Shown here piece after piece: positions 46,898 through 54,843 of a DNA stretch of 64,000 bases. Position numbers and translations under genes: made by a program. The stretch's first letter is position 1. The number at the start of each line of letters is the position of its first letter. The notes under the pieces were generated by a model. That model saw only the letters and a program-made list of their open reading frames with translations, was not told the DNA's origin and searched no databases. This stretch comes from Paraflavitalea devenefica (GTDB lineage Bacteria > Bacteroidota > Bacteroidia > Chitinophagales > Chitinophagaceae): assembly GCF_011759375.1 (NCBI RefSeq), contig NZ_JAARML010000002.1, forward strand, positions 1,116,001 through 1,180,000, in the 5' to 3' direction.

Positions 46898-48344
46898 AAA
46901 AGGAATCATTCCTTGCACCCTTGTATTGCTATACATCTTTATTATTATTCATCAAAGTTCGGCTCAGGTAACAAGGACAGTTGCCCCTACTTTCACTTGG
47001 GCTAGGTGGTGGACAACCTGCATAGACCTTTGGTATTTATATTTCCAGAACGCTGGTGATTCCAGCTACCTGCCTGCTATCGATGATTATGTAAAGGATC
47101 CGGCATCAACGAACTCAACGGATTTTCTAAGGTATATTAGTATGGCCAGGATGGGATGCCATTCTTCTGTTTCTGATGACCTTTTTCGTGACTTTGTCCT
47201 TCCCCGTAAAATTGGCCGGGAATTTTACCACTCTTGGAGGGATTCGGTATTAAAGGATTTTCACCACATACGACTGCCTGTTGACCGAAAGGACTACCCG
47301 GCTGTGCTTAATACTGTTCATGAATTTGTTAGAAAACGTGTAAAGTTCTCTAGTATTTCGCGGTCCGGCCATACACTTGGTTATAACGAAATTCTGGAAT
47401 TGGGTCAGGGAGACTGCACAGTTTTGGCTACAATCGGCACTTTTATCCTGAGAGGGTTGGGAGTGCCCGCAACAATAGATTTCACCTACTCCTGGGCAAA
47501 TTTCGATGGCCAAATGCATTCTTGGGTTACCATACTGGAACCAGGAGGGAAGTTCACTCCATTTATGCCTGGCGATGGGATCCCTTTTGGTTATGATCCC
47601 TTTATCTTTATTAAGGATAAGATCGATGGAAAACACGACACTTATAAATTATGCGCGAAAGTATTTCGCCGCCGTTCTTTACCCAATTCTTTATATTGCC
47701 GGGAACCACTTTTTTCCCAACCCGCTACATCCATGCTCCAGGATGGACGATTCGAGGATGTGAGTGATTTATATGGTCCGGTATCTGATATTAGGATACC
47801 CTTGAATAATGTCGCTGACTATATCGGTGTCTACAATAACCATAAATGGAATCCGGTTTGGATAGCTCACAAACCTTCTGGTACAAAGGTTAAGGTATTT
47901 ACAAAAATGCGAAGAGGTCTACTGTATTGCTTAATGCGGAAAGACTCAGAAGGATACCAACCTGTAGGTGCTCCATTTGTCCTTACCGGAGATGACCATA
48001 TAAGGAAATTATCTCCACGTAAAACTTACGATGAAATAAAAGTGGCAGCCCTATGCTCAAACTTAAATTATCAATTGAAAGAATTTTCAAAAGTTTCAGG
48101 GAAAACCTTCCGAACCAGGATGCATGCAATTGCAATTGGCCGTTTGACCAGGAGGCCTGAAAAGGGGAACATCTATCGGATCAGCTATTGGGATGGCAAA
48201 TGGAAGGATGCGGGTGAATCAACTGCTGATAGTCAACTAATTTTTGAAGATGTGCCCAGCGGATCCATTTATCGGTTGTTTGATATTAAAACAAATGAAT
48301 TCAGTCGCCCCTTCACCATTGATAGTATATTCCAATACTGGTGA
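46884..48344 (+). CDS. Secreted transglutaminase-like protein
   Basis: 486 residues starting inside the end of the previous gene. Signal peptide (VLLYIFIIIHQSSAQ). Residues 165-225 hold a transglutaminase-like core: GQGDCTVLATIGTFILRGLGVPATIDF with nucleophile Cys178, and QMHSWVTI with His212; an Asp in the GDG segment (about 231) may complete the triad. C-terminal beta-rich domains (about 290-486) may be carbohydrate- or surface-binding. Members act as cysteine peptidases, deamidases or cross-linkers in the periplasm. It ends a compact four-gene unit and might process the lipoprotein or the cell wall. Confidence 0.75.
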   Translation: MQLCKKGIIPCTLVLLYIFIIIHQSSAQVTRTVAPTFTWARWWTTCIDLWYLYFQNAGDSSYLPAIDDYVKDPASTNSTDFLRYISMARMGCHSSVSDDLFRDFVLPRKIGREFYHSWRDSVLKDFHHIRLPVDRKDYPAVLNTVHEFVRKRVKFSSISRSGHTLGYNEILELGQGDCTVLATIGTFILRGLGVPATIDFTYSWANFDGQMHSWVTILEPGGKFTPFMPGDGIPFGYDPFIFIKDKIDGKHDTYKLCAKVFRRRSLPNSLYCREPLFSQPATSMLQDGRFEDVSDLYGPVSDIRIPLNNVADYIGVYNNHKWNPVWIAHKPSGTKVKVFTKMRRGLLYCLMRKDSEGYQPVGAPFVLTGDDHIRKLSPRKTYDEIKVAALCSNLNYQLKEFSKVSGKTFRTRMHAIAIGRLTRRPEKGNIYRISYWDGKWKDAGESTADSQLIFEDVPSGSIYRLFDIKTNEFSRPFTIDSIFQYW

Positions 48345-48908
48345 GTTACAACTGTATATTCAACTAACAAAGAATGCTGAGGAACCCCCAACTGCATAGT
48401 AGAATTACCGCATTTTATAGTGCCCAATTGGGTACCGAGGAAAATTGCCCCTGTCATCCATCAGCTGCTGCATCTACTCAGATTATCAGCAATACCCATT
48501 CATTTATCTATTGGTGCAATTAGCCGGTTTTTAATAAGGGCGATCCAGGAGTTCCATATATTTTGATTCATCCGATTGCATAGTTGCTCATTCGTACCTC
48601 GAAGGATTAAGCAAAATTACCTTAGGTGAAAACATCAAAAAGTCCGGTGTGTTTTGAGGATTATTGCGGAAGGTTAGCTAAATTAGCTTTACTTATTCAT
48701 AGCTCTTTTACATGTATCTTAACTCTTTGCTGTAGCTGGTTTCAGTGGAAAGCGTCTGAAAATTGTCTGAAAATTTATAGGACGGGAAAATTAAAAGTAA
48801 AAAGGCCGCAATAGCTGCGACCTTTTGTACTTGAAAAACTTGGTAGTTGGCATTGAAGCGATGAATTTTTTTGTTCATCCTAAGTCTTTAAATCTCAATG
48901 CACTGTGT
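48345..48908. other. Gap beside tRNA cluster, with short repeats
   Basis: About 560 bases with no supported gene. It contains a palindrome AGCTAA-A-TTAGCT (48676-48688) and a perfect tandem duplication of GTCTGAAAATT (48754-48764 and 48765-48775). A terminator for the tRNA-Leu lies at 48799-48826. Confidence 0.5.
48799..48826 (-). terminator. Terminator of tRNA-Leu(UAA)
   Basis: AAAAGGCCGCA pairs with TGCGACCTTTT around ATAGC with one mismatch, and a T-run follows on the minus strand. It lies 80 bases after the tRNA-Leu 3' end. Confidence 0.7.
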
Positions 48909-48993
48909 ACCCCGAACAGGAGTTGAACCTGCACTCCCATTGCTGAGAAGAGGATTTTAAGTCCGCCGCGTCTACCGATTCCGCCATCGGGGT
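48909..48993 (-). tRNA. tRNA-Leu (anticodon UAA)
   Basis: 85 bases. The acceptor stem ACCCCGA/TCGGGGT is perfect, the D arm reads GGCGGAATCGGTAGACGC, the anticodon loop is CTTAAAA, a long variable arm is present, and the T arm reads GCAGGTTCAACTCCTGT. No CCA is encoded. The anticodon stem GCGGA/TCCTC has one C-U mismatch, which the half copy next to it does not have. Confidence 0.9.
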
Positions 48994-49014
48994 ATTTTCA
49001 AAAAACTTTCAAAT

Positions 49015-49062
49015 CCCACAGGATTTTAAGTCCTGCGCGTCTACCGATTCCGCCACCCGGGT
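49015..49062 (-). pseudogene. Truncated tRNA-Leu, 5' half only
   Basis: On the minus strand this reads ACCCGGG-TGGCGGAATCGGTAGACGCG, then a perfect anticodon stem-loop (CAGGA CTTAAAA TCCTG, anticodon UAA), and then stops: variable arm, T arm and 3' acceptor strand are missing. The complete tRNA-Leu starts 22 bases further. It cannot form a working tRNA. Confidence 0.75.
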
Positions 49063-49073
49063 GACGATTGTCG

Positions 49074-49105
49074 AAAAAAAAAGCAGATAACAATGCTATC
49101 TGCTT
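49074..49105 (-). terminator. Terminator of tRNA-Gly
   Basis: A 9-bp stem AAGCAGATA/TATCTGCTT with a seven-base loop is followed on the minus strand by a run of T. It lies 12 bases after the tRNA-Gly 3' end. Confidence 0.85.
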
Positions 49106-49116
49106 TTCTTCGTGGG

Positions 49117-49190
<74 letters not shown>

Positions 49191-49318
49191 TTTACTCACC
49201 ATAGCTTTAGCGAAGGTGAGTGATATTTTTATCTTTTAAAGAACTCGTTTTGTGATTTGGGAGTGCAAAAATAGGAAATGTATAATTCCTGCAAAATATT
49301 TTTGTGATTAATTATCAC

Positions 49319-49525
49319 TTATTTGTACTCCGGGGTGTACTGCGTATTGGCAGGCACATTCACTTCAGGCTTGCCCTTATAACGATGTTTGTACAGGCTA
49401 TAGCAGCCGCCCAATAAAAAAGCAACCAGGCAAAATGCCTGCAGGTAAAACAGGAATGAAGAAGATTGTACCCAACTACTTTTAAAATCTTTGCTGCGTT
49501 GATCTTGCTCTTGATGTTGATCCAT
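49319..49525 (-). CDS. Small membrane protein, 68 residues
   Basis: A charged, Gln-rich start, one membrane helix (about 27-44, YLQAFCLVAFLLGGCYSLY) and a short Lys/Pro/Tyr-rich tail. A small inner-membrane protein of unknown role, directly downstream of the glycosyltransferase on the same strand. Confidence 0.6.
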   Translation of the reverse strand: MDQHQEQDQRSKDFKSSWVQSSSFLFYLQAFCLVAFLLGGCYSLYKHRYKGKPEVNVPANTQYTPEYK

Positions 49526-49573
49526 AATCAGTTAAATGATTGCGATGCAAAAATAATGGTTCAGTTGAAAAAA

Positions 49574-50602
49574 TCAGCTTTTATTGCTAACAATTTCTGC
49601 AAAGGTTTTTTTGCCTCCTATAAAGTGGCTGCACACCACACTTTTAGTTAAATACCCCTGCAGTTTTCTTTTTTTACCGGCCGGAAAAATACTCTCTTTC
49701 CTTTTAAAAAGCAACCACCCCACAAAAGCAATATGCGCCTTGAAAACGGCTAAAAAATAAGTGCCTTCACCCGCCAGTAACGACTTGATCGCCGAAACCG
49801 TATCCAGCCAGAAACGGTACAAGATCTTCCAGGTGGCCATGCCCGCCGGCATATTCTTGGCCATCATGATCAGGTTATTGCGGAAATTCAGGAACACCTT
49901 CCGGGCATTGCCCTTGGGCAGGGTGCCGCCGCCTACATGGTATACTACCGACTGCGGACAGGCATATATCTGGTAATCAGCCAGTTGCAGCCGCCAGCAA
50001 AAATCAATCTCCTCCTGGTGGGCAAAGAAAAAAGGGTCCAGTCCGCCCACTTCATGGTATAGTTTTGCCCTTACGAACATGGCCGCTCCCGTGGCCCAGA
50101 AAATAGGTTCCGCCGTGTCATATTGGCCATGATCAGCTTCACACACGTCAAAAATGCGCCCCCGTGCAAAAGGATAGCCCAGGTAATCCAGCCAGCCGCC
50201 CGCTGCACCGGCATATTCAAACGAGCCCCGGTCATGATACGCCAATAACTTGGGCTGGCAGGCGCCGATCGTGCGGTCGGCCTCCATCAGGGCAATCACC
50301 GGCTCTATCCAGCCCGGCGTTACTTCCACATCCGAATTCAGCAACACATAATAATCACTGCTGATCTGTTTCAGCCCTTCATTATACCCTTTGGCAAAAC
50401 CGAAATTGCCGGCATTCCGTACGATCTGCACGGCCGGGTAATGCGTTTGCAGGAAAGCGATCGAGTCATCGGTAGAGGCATTATCAATCACCACGATGGC
50501 TTTATTCGTCCAGGTAGAAGCCTGTACCGAAGGCAGGAACTGCTCCAGGAACTTTCGTCCATTCCAGTTAAGGATCACTATAGAGACCAAGGGTTGCGTC
50601 AT
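49574..50602 (-). CDS. Family 2 glycosyltransferase
   Basis: Start at 50602 (MTQPLVSIVILNWNGRKFL); the frame is open from 50635. The GT-A fold is clear: NWNG, then DNASTDDS, NFGFAKGYNEGL and the metal-binding LNSDVEVTPGW (the DxD-type site). Later motifs are ATGAAMFVR, DPFFFAHQEEIDFCWRLQ (ED catalytic base region) and VVYHVGGGT. This is the rhamnosyltransferase-like cell-surface type. A C-terminal part binds the membrane (FLAVFKAHIAFVGWLLF). Likely substrate is a nucleotide sugar for surface glycan synthesis. Confidence 0.93.
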   Translation of the reverse strand: MTQPLVSIVILNWNGRKFLEQFLPSVQASTWTNKAIVVIDNASTDDSIAFLQTHYPAVQIVRNAGNFGFAKGYNEGLKQISSDYYVLLNSDVEVTPGWIEPVIALMEADRTIGACQPKLLAYHDRGSFEYAGAAGGWLDYLGYPFARGRIFDVCEADHGQYDTAEPIFWATGAAMFVRAKLYHEVGGLDPFFFAHQEEIDFCWRLQLADYQIYACPQSVVYHVGGGTLPKGNARKVFLNFRNNLIMMAKNMPAGMATWKILYRFWLDTVSAIKSLLAGEGTYFLAVFKAHIAFVGWLLFKRKESIFPAGKKRKLQGYLTKSVVCSHFIGGKKTFAEIVSNKS

Positions 50603-50768
50603 AGTAACTAATCCGGCTCCCGCAGGAGGATGCAAAGGAACGCTTTTTATAGATTCTTAGTATTTTACGGCGTATATACCATCAATTTGCATAAACTTTA
50701 TCTTGCGGTTTACATAAACGGACAGCATCCCGGAAAATTAATCAATCTCATCAATAAATCTGTGTTAC

Positions 50769-51920
50769 ATGATTCGACCGCTGCTTAACTGGAGGACAGG
50801 CCTATCCATCATTGCCATTGCCATCGTCAGCGGTACCATCTTCTATTCACAGTTCCTGGCCAAAAAAATTGCCCGCGAAGAAAGGCAGAAAGTAGCACAA
50901 TGGGTCGAGGCCATCAAAATGGCCATGAATGATACCACTGGCATGAGCGACAACCTCGTCAGCATCATCATATCGGAAAACAGGACCATTCCCATCATTG
51001 AAACCGACGAGAAGAACAACATTACCCAATACGTCAACCTCGATACGGCCAGCATTGCCAGTGACAGCAATTACGTCAGGAATAAGCTGCGTGAGTTCAG
51101 AAAACAGAATAATGCCATCGTATGGGCCGATCCCCGCGACAGTACCCGCACCAATCATTACTACTACGGACATACCAGTCTGCTGAACCAGGTGCGGTAT
51201 TACCCGCTGGTGCAACTGCTCATCGTGAGCCTCTTCATCATCATAACTATTACGGCGCTCACCACTAGTTTCAAATCGTCTCAAAACCAGGTATGGGCGG
51301 GTATGGCCAAGGAAACGGCGCACCAGTTGGGCACACCGCTCACGTCTATCCAGGGATGGGTGGAGATGCTGAAAGACAATCCCGACAATGAGAAGATCGT
51401 GGTGGAGATGGAGAAAGATGTGAACCGTTTAAAGTTGGTATCGGACCGCTTTGGTAAAATAGGCAGTACGCCGCACCTGGAGGCGCACAATGTGGTGACG
51501 CAGGTCGCCACCATGATTGAATACATCCGGAAGAGGGCGCCGGGAAAAGTGTCTTTTGTGCTGAATACCGGTGGGGTAGCGGAGATCATCGCGCATATAT
51601 CGCCGCCTTTGTTCGACTGGGTCATTGAGAACCTGTTGAAAAATGCGCTCGATGCCATGGAAGGGAAGGGGAGTATTGTGGTGCACATCAGGCAGCAGGA
51701 AGGAGAAGTCTTCATTGACGTCACCGATTCGGGCAAGGGGATTGCGCGCCAGAACATACACAAAGTTTTCAAGCCGGGCTTTACCACCAAAAAGCGCGGG
51801 TGGGGACTTGGACTGAGCCTGTCCCGGCGGATCATTGTGCAGTACCACAAGGGACAACTCTTTGTAAAGCAATCGGAAATCAACAAGGGGACTACCTTCC
51901 GGATCGTCTTAAAAAACTAA
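50769..51920 (+). CDS. Sensor histidine kinase
   Basis: 383 residues with two membrane helices (about 10-29 and 148-166) enclosing a periplasmic sensor of about 115 residues. HisKA: AKETAHQLGTPLTSIQGW with H185. HATPase: NLLKNALDAMEG (N288/N292), DSGKGI, GWGLGLSLSRRI. The protein is divergent from the glycosyltransferase gene, with a 166-base promoter region between. No response regulator is adjacent, so the partner is elsewhere. A bidirectional terminator closes it. Confidence 0.92.
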   Translation: MIRPLLNWRTGLSIIAIAIVSGTIFYSQFLAKKIAREERQKVAQWVEAIKMAMNDTTGMSDNLVSIIISENRTIPIIETDEKNNITQYVNLDTASIASDSNYVRNKLREFRKQNNAIVWADPRDSTRTNHYYYGHTSLLNQVRYYPLVQLLIVSLFIIITITALTTSFKSSQNQVWAGMAKETAHQLGTPLTSIQGWVEMLKDNPDNEKIVVEMEKDVNRLKLVSDRFGKIGSTPHLEAHNVVTQVATMIEYIRKRAPGKVSFVLNTGGVAEIIAHISPPLFDWVIENLLKNALDAMEGKGSIVVHIRQQEGEVFIDVTDSGKGIARQNIHKVFKPGFTTKKRGWGLGLSLSRRIIVQYHKGQLFVKQSEINKGTTFRIVLKN

Positions 51921-51970
51921 GTAGCTTTTGCTCATTTAGCAAGCAAGCTGGCGACGTTCGCCAACAAAAG

Positions 51971-51996
51971 AGCCCCGACGATAGTCGGGGCTTTTT
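51971..51996. terminator. Bidirectional intrinsic terminator
   Basis: A perfect 9-bp stem AGCCCCGAC/GTCGGGGCT with loop GATA, followed by TTTTT on the plus strand and A-rich sequence before it. It can end both the histidine kinase transcript and the minus-strand tRNA-Leu. Confidence 0.9.
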
Positions 51997-51997
51997 G

Positions 51998-52081
51998 TGC
52001 CCAGGACAAGATTCGAACTTGCACGTCCTTTCGAACACCACCACCTCAAAGTGGCTTGTCTACCAGTTTCAACACCTGGGC
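51998..52081 (-). tRNA. tRNA-Leu (anticodon GAG)
   Basis: 84 bases. Acceptor GCCCAGG/CCTGGGC, anticodon stem CCACT/GGTGG with loop TTGAGGT, long variable arm, T arm GCAAGTTCGAATCTTGT. The GAG reading follows the loop used by other bacterial tRNA-Leu(GAG); no CCA is encoded. Confidence 0.88.
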
Positions 52082-52290
52082 GACCTTGCCGTTTTCCAGA
52101 CCGAAGTCTGAAATTCGGGAGGCAAATGTAGGATGTTTTTGTCAGAATTCCGCCAGTCAATAAAACAAAAAAAGCCCAGCCAAAACCTTGGTAGTGTCTC
52201 AGTTGCCGGTATGACGGAAAGAAAGTACAAGCAAAAGATCAATACTTACCGCCTTGCGGCCTTCCCGGCTATTTCAAACCGAGGCACTAT

Positions 52291-52311
52291 AAAGCCTTGA
52301 CTTTTCTCAAG
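52291..52311 (+). promoter_or_regulatory. Shared palindromic motif, copy 1 (before F420-reductase-like gene)
   Basis: A 21-bp segment containing CTTGA-N6-TCAAG is identical to 53823-53843. It lies 92 bases upstream of the gene at 52403 and probably is an operator or activator site common to both genes. Confidence 0.65.
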
Positions 52312-52402
52312 ACCAATTCCCTTCAAAAGTCATTGGCAGGGGGGCATTCCTATTAGCATCTTTGTAAAAGAAAATAACTCATCAACTTAAAATCGTATAA
52401 AA

Positions 52403-52996
52403 ATGAAAATCGGTATCATCGGCGCTGGCTCAATAGGAATGGCTTTCGCCAAACAAGCAACAAACGCAGGTTTTGAAGTTATACTCAGCAACAGCCGGGG
52501 ACCTGCCTCGCTGACCGGAGCCGTGAAGGCATTAGGTAGTAAGGTAAAAGCCGGAACGGTAGAAGAAGCGGCGGCTGCAGAGGTTGTTTTTGTCTCTCTG
52601 CAATGGCAACACCTTCAGTCTGTACTTTCCGGCATTAAGTGGAAGGGACAGATAATCATAGATCCTGCCAATCCTATTTTACCCGGATTCAAATTAGCTG
52701 ACCTGTATGGTAAAACGTCCAGCGAAGTCGTGGCCACCTGGGCCAACGGAGCCACTGTAGTAAAAGCCTTCAATACACTTACGCCATCTGTTTTAGGTTC
52801 CGATCCCCACGTACAGGGTGGCAGCAGGGTAATCTTTTATTCCGGAAACAATGAAGCGGCAAAACAAACAGTATCCGCTATCATTAAAAAGATCGGATTC
52901 GCCGGCGTTGATCTCGGCAGGCTCGATGAAGGGGGCAAACTGCAGCAATTCCCTGGCGGACCATTGCCCACATTGAATTTAGTAAAAATGGGATAA
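52403..52996 (+). CDS. F420-dependent NADP oxidoreductase-like protein
   Basis: 197 residues. A Rossmann fold begins at once with IGIIGAGSIGMAFA (GxGxxG at 7-12), then a basic patch (NSRGP) suited to NADP, then VVFVSLQWQHL and IIDPANP, AFNTL. This is the NADP-binding domain family of F420-dependent NADP reductases, common in Bacteroidota that lack F420, where the enzyme's true substrate is unknown. A shared motif with the SDR gene at 53918 suggests joint regulation, likely in redox stress. Confidence 0.85.
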   Translation: MKIGIIGAGSIGMAFAKQATNAGFEVILSNSRGPASLTGAVKALGSKVKAGTVEEAAAAEVVFVSLQWQHLQSVLSGIKWKGQIIIDPANPILPGFKLADLYGKTSSEVVATWANGATVVKAFNTLTPSVLGSDPHVQGGSRVIFYSGNNEAAKQTVSAIIKKIGFAGVDLGRLDEGGKLQQFPGGPLPTLNLVKMG

Positions 52997-53097
52997 ATCA
53001 CCGGTTATGCTCCGCAGGTTTAAAGCTGGCTGAATAAAAAACTTTCCTAAGTTTGTTAAACATTGATTAATAGGCTGCTTTCAAAGCCCTGAATACT

Positions 53098-53679
53098 ATG
53101 TTTGACGTTTTCAGCAAATACCTCACCGATAAAATTTCCTTAACCGGACCTGAGTTGGCCAGGATATCTTCTGTTAGCATCATCAAAAAACTGCGGCGTA
53201 AACAGTACTTGCTACAGGAAGGGGATGTATGGCGTCATTACGCCTTTGTATGCAAGGGCTGTCTTCGGATTTATCGCCTCGACGAAAAGGGCAATGAACA
53301 TATACTAAAATTTTGCATTGAAAACTGGTGGGCGGGTGACCGGGAAAGCTTGTTGACAGGTAAACCTTCCCACTCTTTCATTGATGCGCTGGAGGAATCC
53401 ATCGTCATCATGATCACGAAGGAGAATTTTGATAGCCTTTGTAATGAGATACCTGCTTTTAATAACCTGGTGAATGATTTGCTGAACCGCACGTACATAG
53501 CCAGTCAGGAGAGGGTACATGCAAACATCACCTATACCAGTGAAGAAAAGTACCTTGATTTCATTAATAAATACCCGGATATAACCAGCCGGGTACCACT
53601 CCACATGATAGCCTCTTATCTGGGCATCTCGGCAGAAACCTTGTCCAGGATCAGATCGCAGTATGCAAACAAAGGCTGA
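53098..53679 (+). CDS. Crp/Fnr-family transcriptional regulator
   Basis: 193 residues. A cNMP-binding-like beta barrel (KQYLLQEGDVWRHYAFVCKGCLRIY and ENWWAGDRESLLTG) is followed by a helix and a helix-turn-helix (SRVPLHMIASYLGISAETLSRIRSQY). The residues that bind cAMP are not obvious, as in most Bacteroidota members of this family. It sits between two redox genes that share an upstream palindrome, so it may regulate them. Confidence 0.88.
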   Translation: MFDVFSKYLTDKISLTGPELARISSVSIIKKLRRKQYLLQEGDVWRHYAFVCKGCLRIYRLDEKGNEHILKFCIENWWAGDRESLLTGKPSHSFIDALEESIVIMITKENFDSLCNEIPAFNNLVNDLLNRTYIASQERVHANITYTSEEKYLDFINKYPDITSRVPLHMIASYLGISAETLSRIRSQYANKG

Positions 53680-53822
53680 TTGCCTCCCATCATTCAATCC
53701 TGTTTTTTCCCTCTATACAGGTATGCCTGAGCGTTCCGGTATAACAACAGCTCCTGCAGTAATCTAAACATCCGGTTTTCCGGCTGTCTTGATGGATTGA
53801 CAGGTGCATAACAACACAAGTA

Positions 53823-53843
53823 AAAGCCTTGACTTTTCTCAAG
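53823..53843 (+). promoter_or_regulatory. Shared palindromic motif, copy 2 (before SDR gene)
   Basis: Identical over 21 bp to the site at 52291-52311, and a nearby CCTTCAAA is also shared. It lies 75 bases before the SDR start at 53918. Confidence 0.65.
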
Positions 53844-53917
53844 CCTAAATGCCTTCAAATGACGTTGGAAACGGCCTCCCCGCTGATGCAATTTTGAGGG
53901 ATCAAAAACTAAACAAA

Positions 53918-54661
53918 ATGGAAACAACAAAAAAGGTGGCCCTGGTTACAGGGGGTAGCAGGGGCATCGGAGCGGCAATCGTTAAAAGATTAGCCAAAGA
54001 CGGGAACAAAGTGGCATTCACTTACCTGAATGCGCCCGACAAAGCCGCCGAACTGGTTAAAGAAGTGGAGCAGGCAGGTGGTGAAGCGATTGCCATCAGA
54101 GCAGATAGCGGTGATGCCAAATCAGCCGAAAAAGTGGTGGAAGAAACCGTGAAGCAATTTGGACGACTGGACATTCTGGTGAACAGTGCCGGTGTTACTA
54201 CTTTTAGTGTGGTGGACAATGCAGGCGATGATCTATCGCATCTTGACAGATTGTTTGCTGTGAATCTGAATGGAGTAGCTGCAACGGTCCGTGCGGCCAC
54301 AAAGTACATCGGTGAAGGGGGAAGGATCATTTCTATCGGCTCTACTTTTGCAGACCGTCTTGCCAACATTGGTTTTGCCGATTATGCAGCATCAAAGGCG
54401 GCGGTAGCCGCTTACACCCGCGGTTGGGCCTGGGACCTTGGTAAAAAAGGGATCACGGTAAATACGGTTCAGCCAGGCCCGACAGATACGGATATGAATC
54501 CGGACGGAACTGAATTCTCTGATAAGATCAAAGCTGGATTGGCGCTGGGCAGGTATGGAAAAGCAGAAGAAATTGCTGCCGCCGTTGCATTCCTGGCTAG
54601 TCCGGATGCTTCCTTTGTAACGGGGGCCACATTAACCGTGGATGGCGGCCAAAACGCATAA
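53918..54661 (+). CDS. Short-chain dehydrogenase/reductase (3-oxoacyl-ACP reductase-like)
   Basis: Start at 53918 (METTKKVALVTGGSRGIG); 247 residues, the usual family length. The cofactor motif TGGSRGIG (11-18) prefers NADP. NSAGV and the catalytic set Ser (ISIGS), Tyr and Lys (DYAASK) are present, and the C-terminus has PGPTDTD and TGATLTVDGG. It reduces or oxidises an alcohol/ketone substrate that cannot be named. The CTTGA palindrome ties it to the gene at 52403. Confidence 0.93.
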   Translation: METTKKVALVTGGSRGIGAAIVKRLAKDGNKVAFTYLNAPDKAAELVKEVEQAGGEAIAIRADSGDAKSAEKVVEETVKQFGRLDILVNSAGVTTFSVVDNAGDDLSHLDRLFAVNLNGVAATVRAATKYIGEGGRIISIGSTFADRLANIGFADYAASKAAVAAYTRGWAWDLGKKGITVNTVQPGPTDTDMNPDGTEFSDKIKAGLALGRYGKAEEIAAAVAFLASPDASFVTGATLTVDGGQNA

Positions 54662-54779
54662 GCAAATGTCCTTTTTGACAAAATGGACTATCCATGTCGG
54701 ACGGTCCATTTTATTTGCCTTGTAAATGGTTGAATAGTCTAATAGTCTCATTTTAGTCTCCCCAAGGAAAACTTATAGA

Positions 54780-54793
54780 TGCAATCGGTTACA
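54780..54793 (+). promoter_or_regulatory. LacI-type operator before the GH11 gene
   Basis: TGCAATCGGTTACA follows the LacI/GalR half-site pattern TGnAAnCGnTTnCA. It lies 51 bases upstream of the xylanase start. The same site with two changes lies before the GH43 gene (60499). Confidence 0.6.
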
Positions 54794-54843
54794 TTAATGA
54801 GCCTACTTCGTTAAATTTATAGTACTAACAAACTTTTGCCATC

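Noticed and set aside
54736..54760. Three copies of AGTCT upstream of the GH11 gene
   Set aside because: The spacing is irregular and the unit is only five bases; the LacI-type site nearby is a better regulatory candidate.
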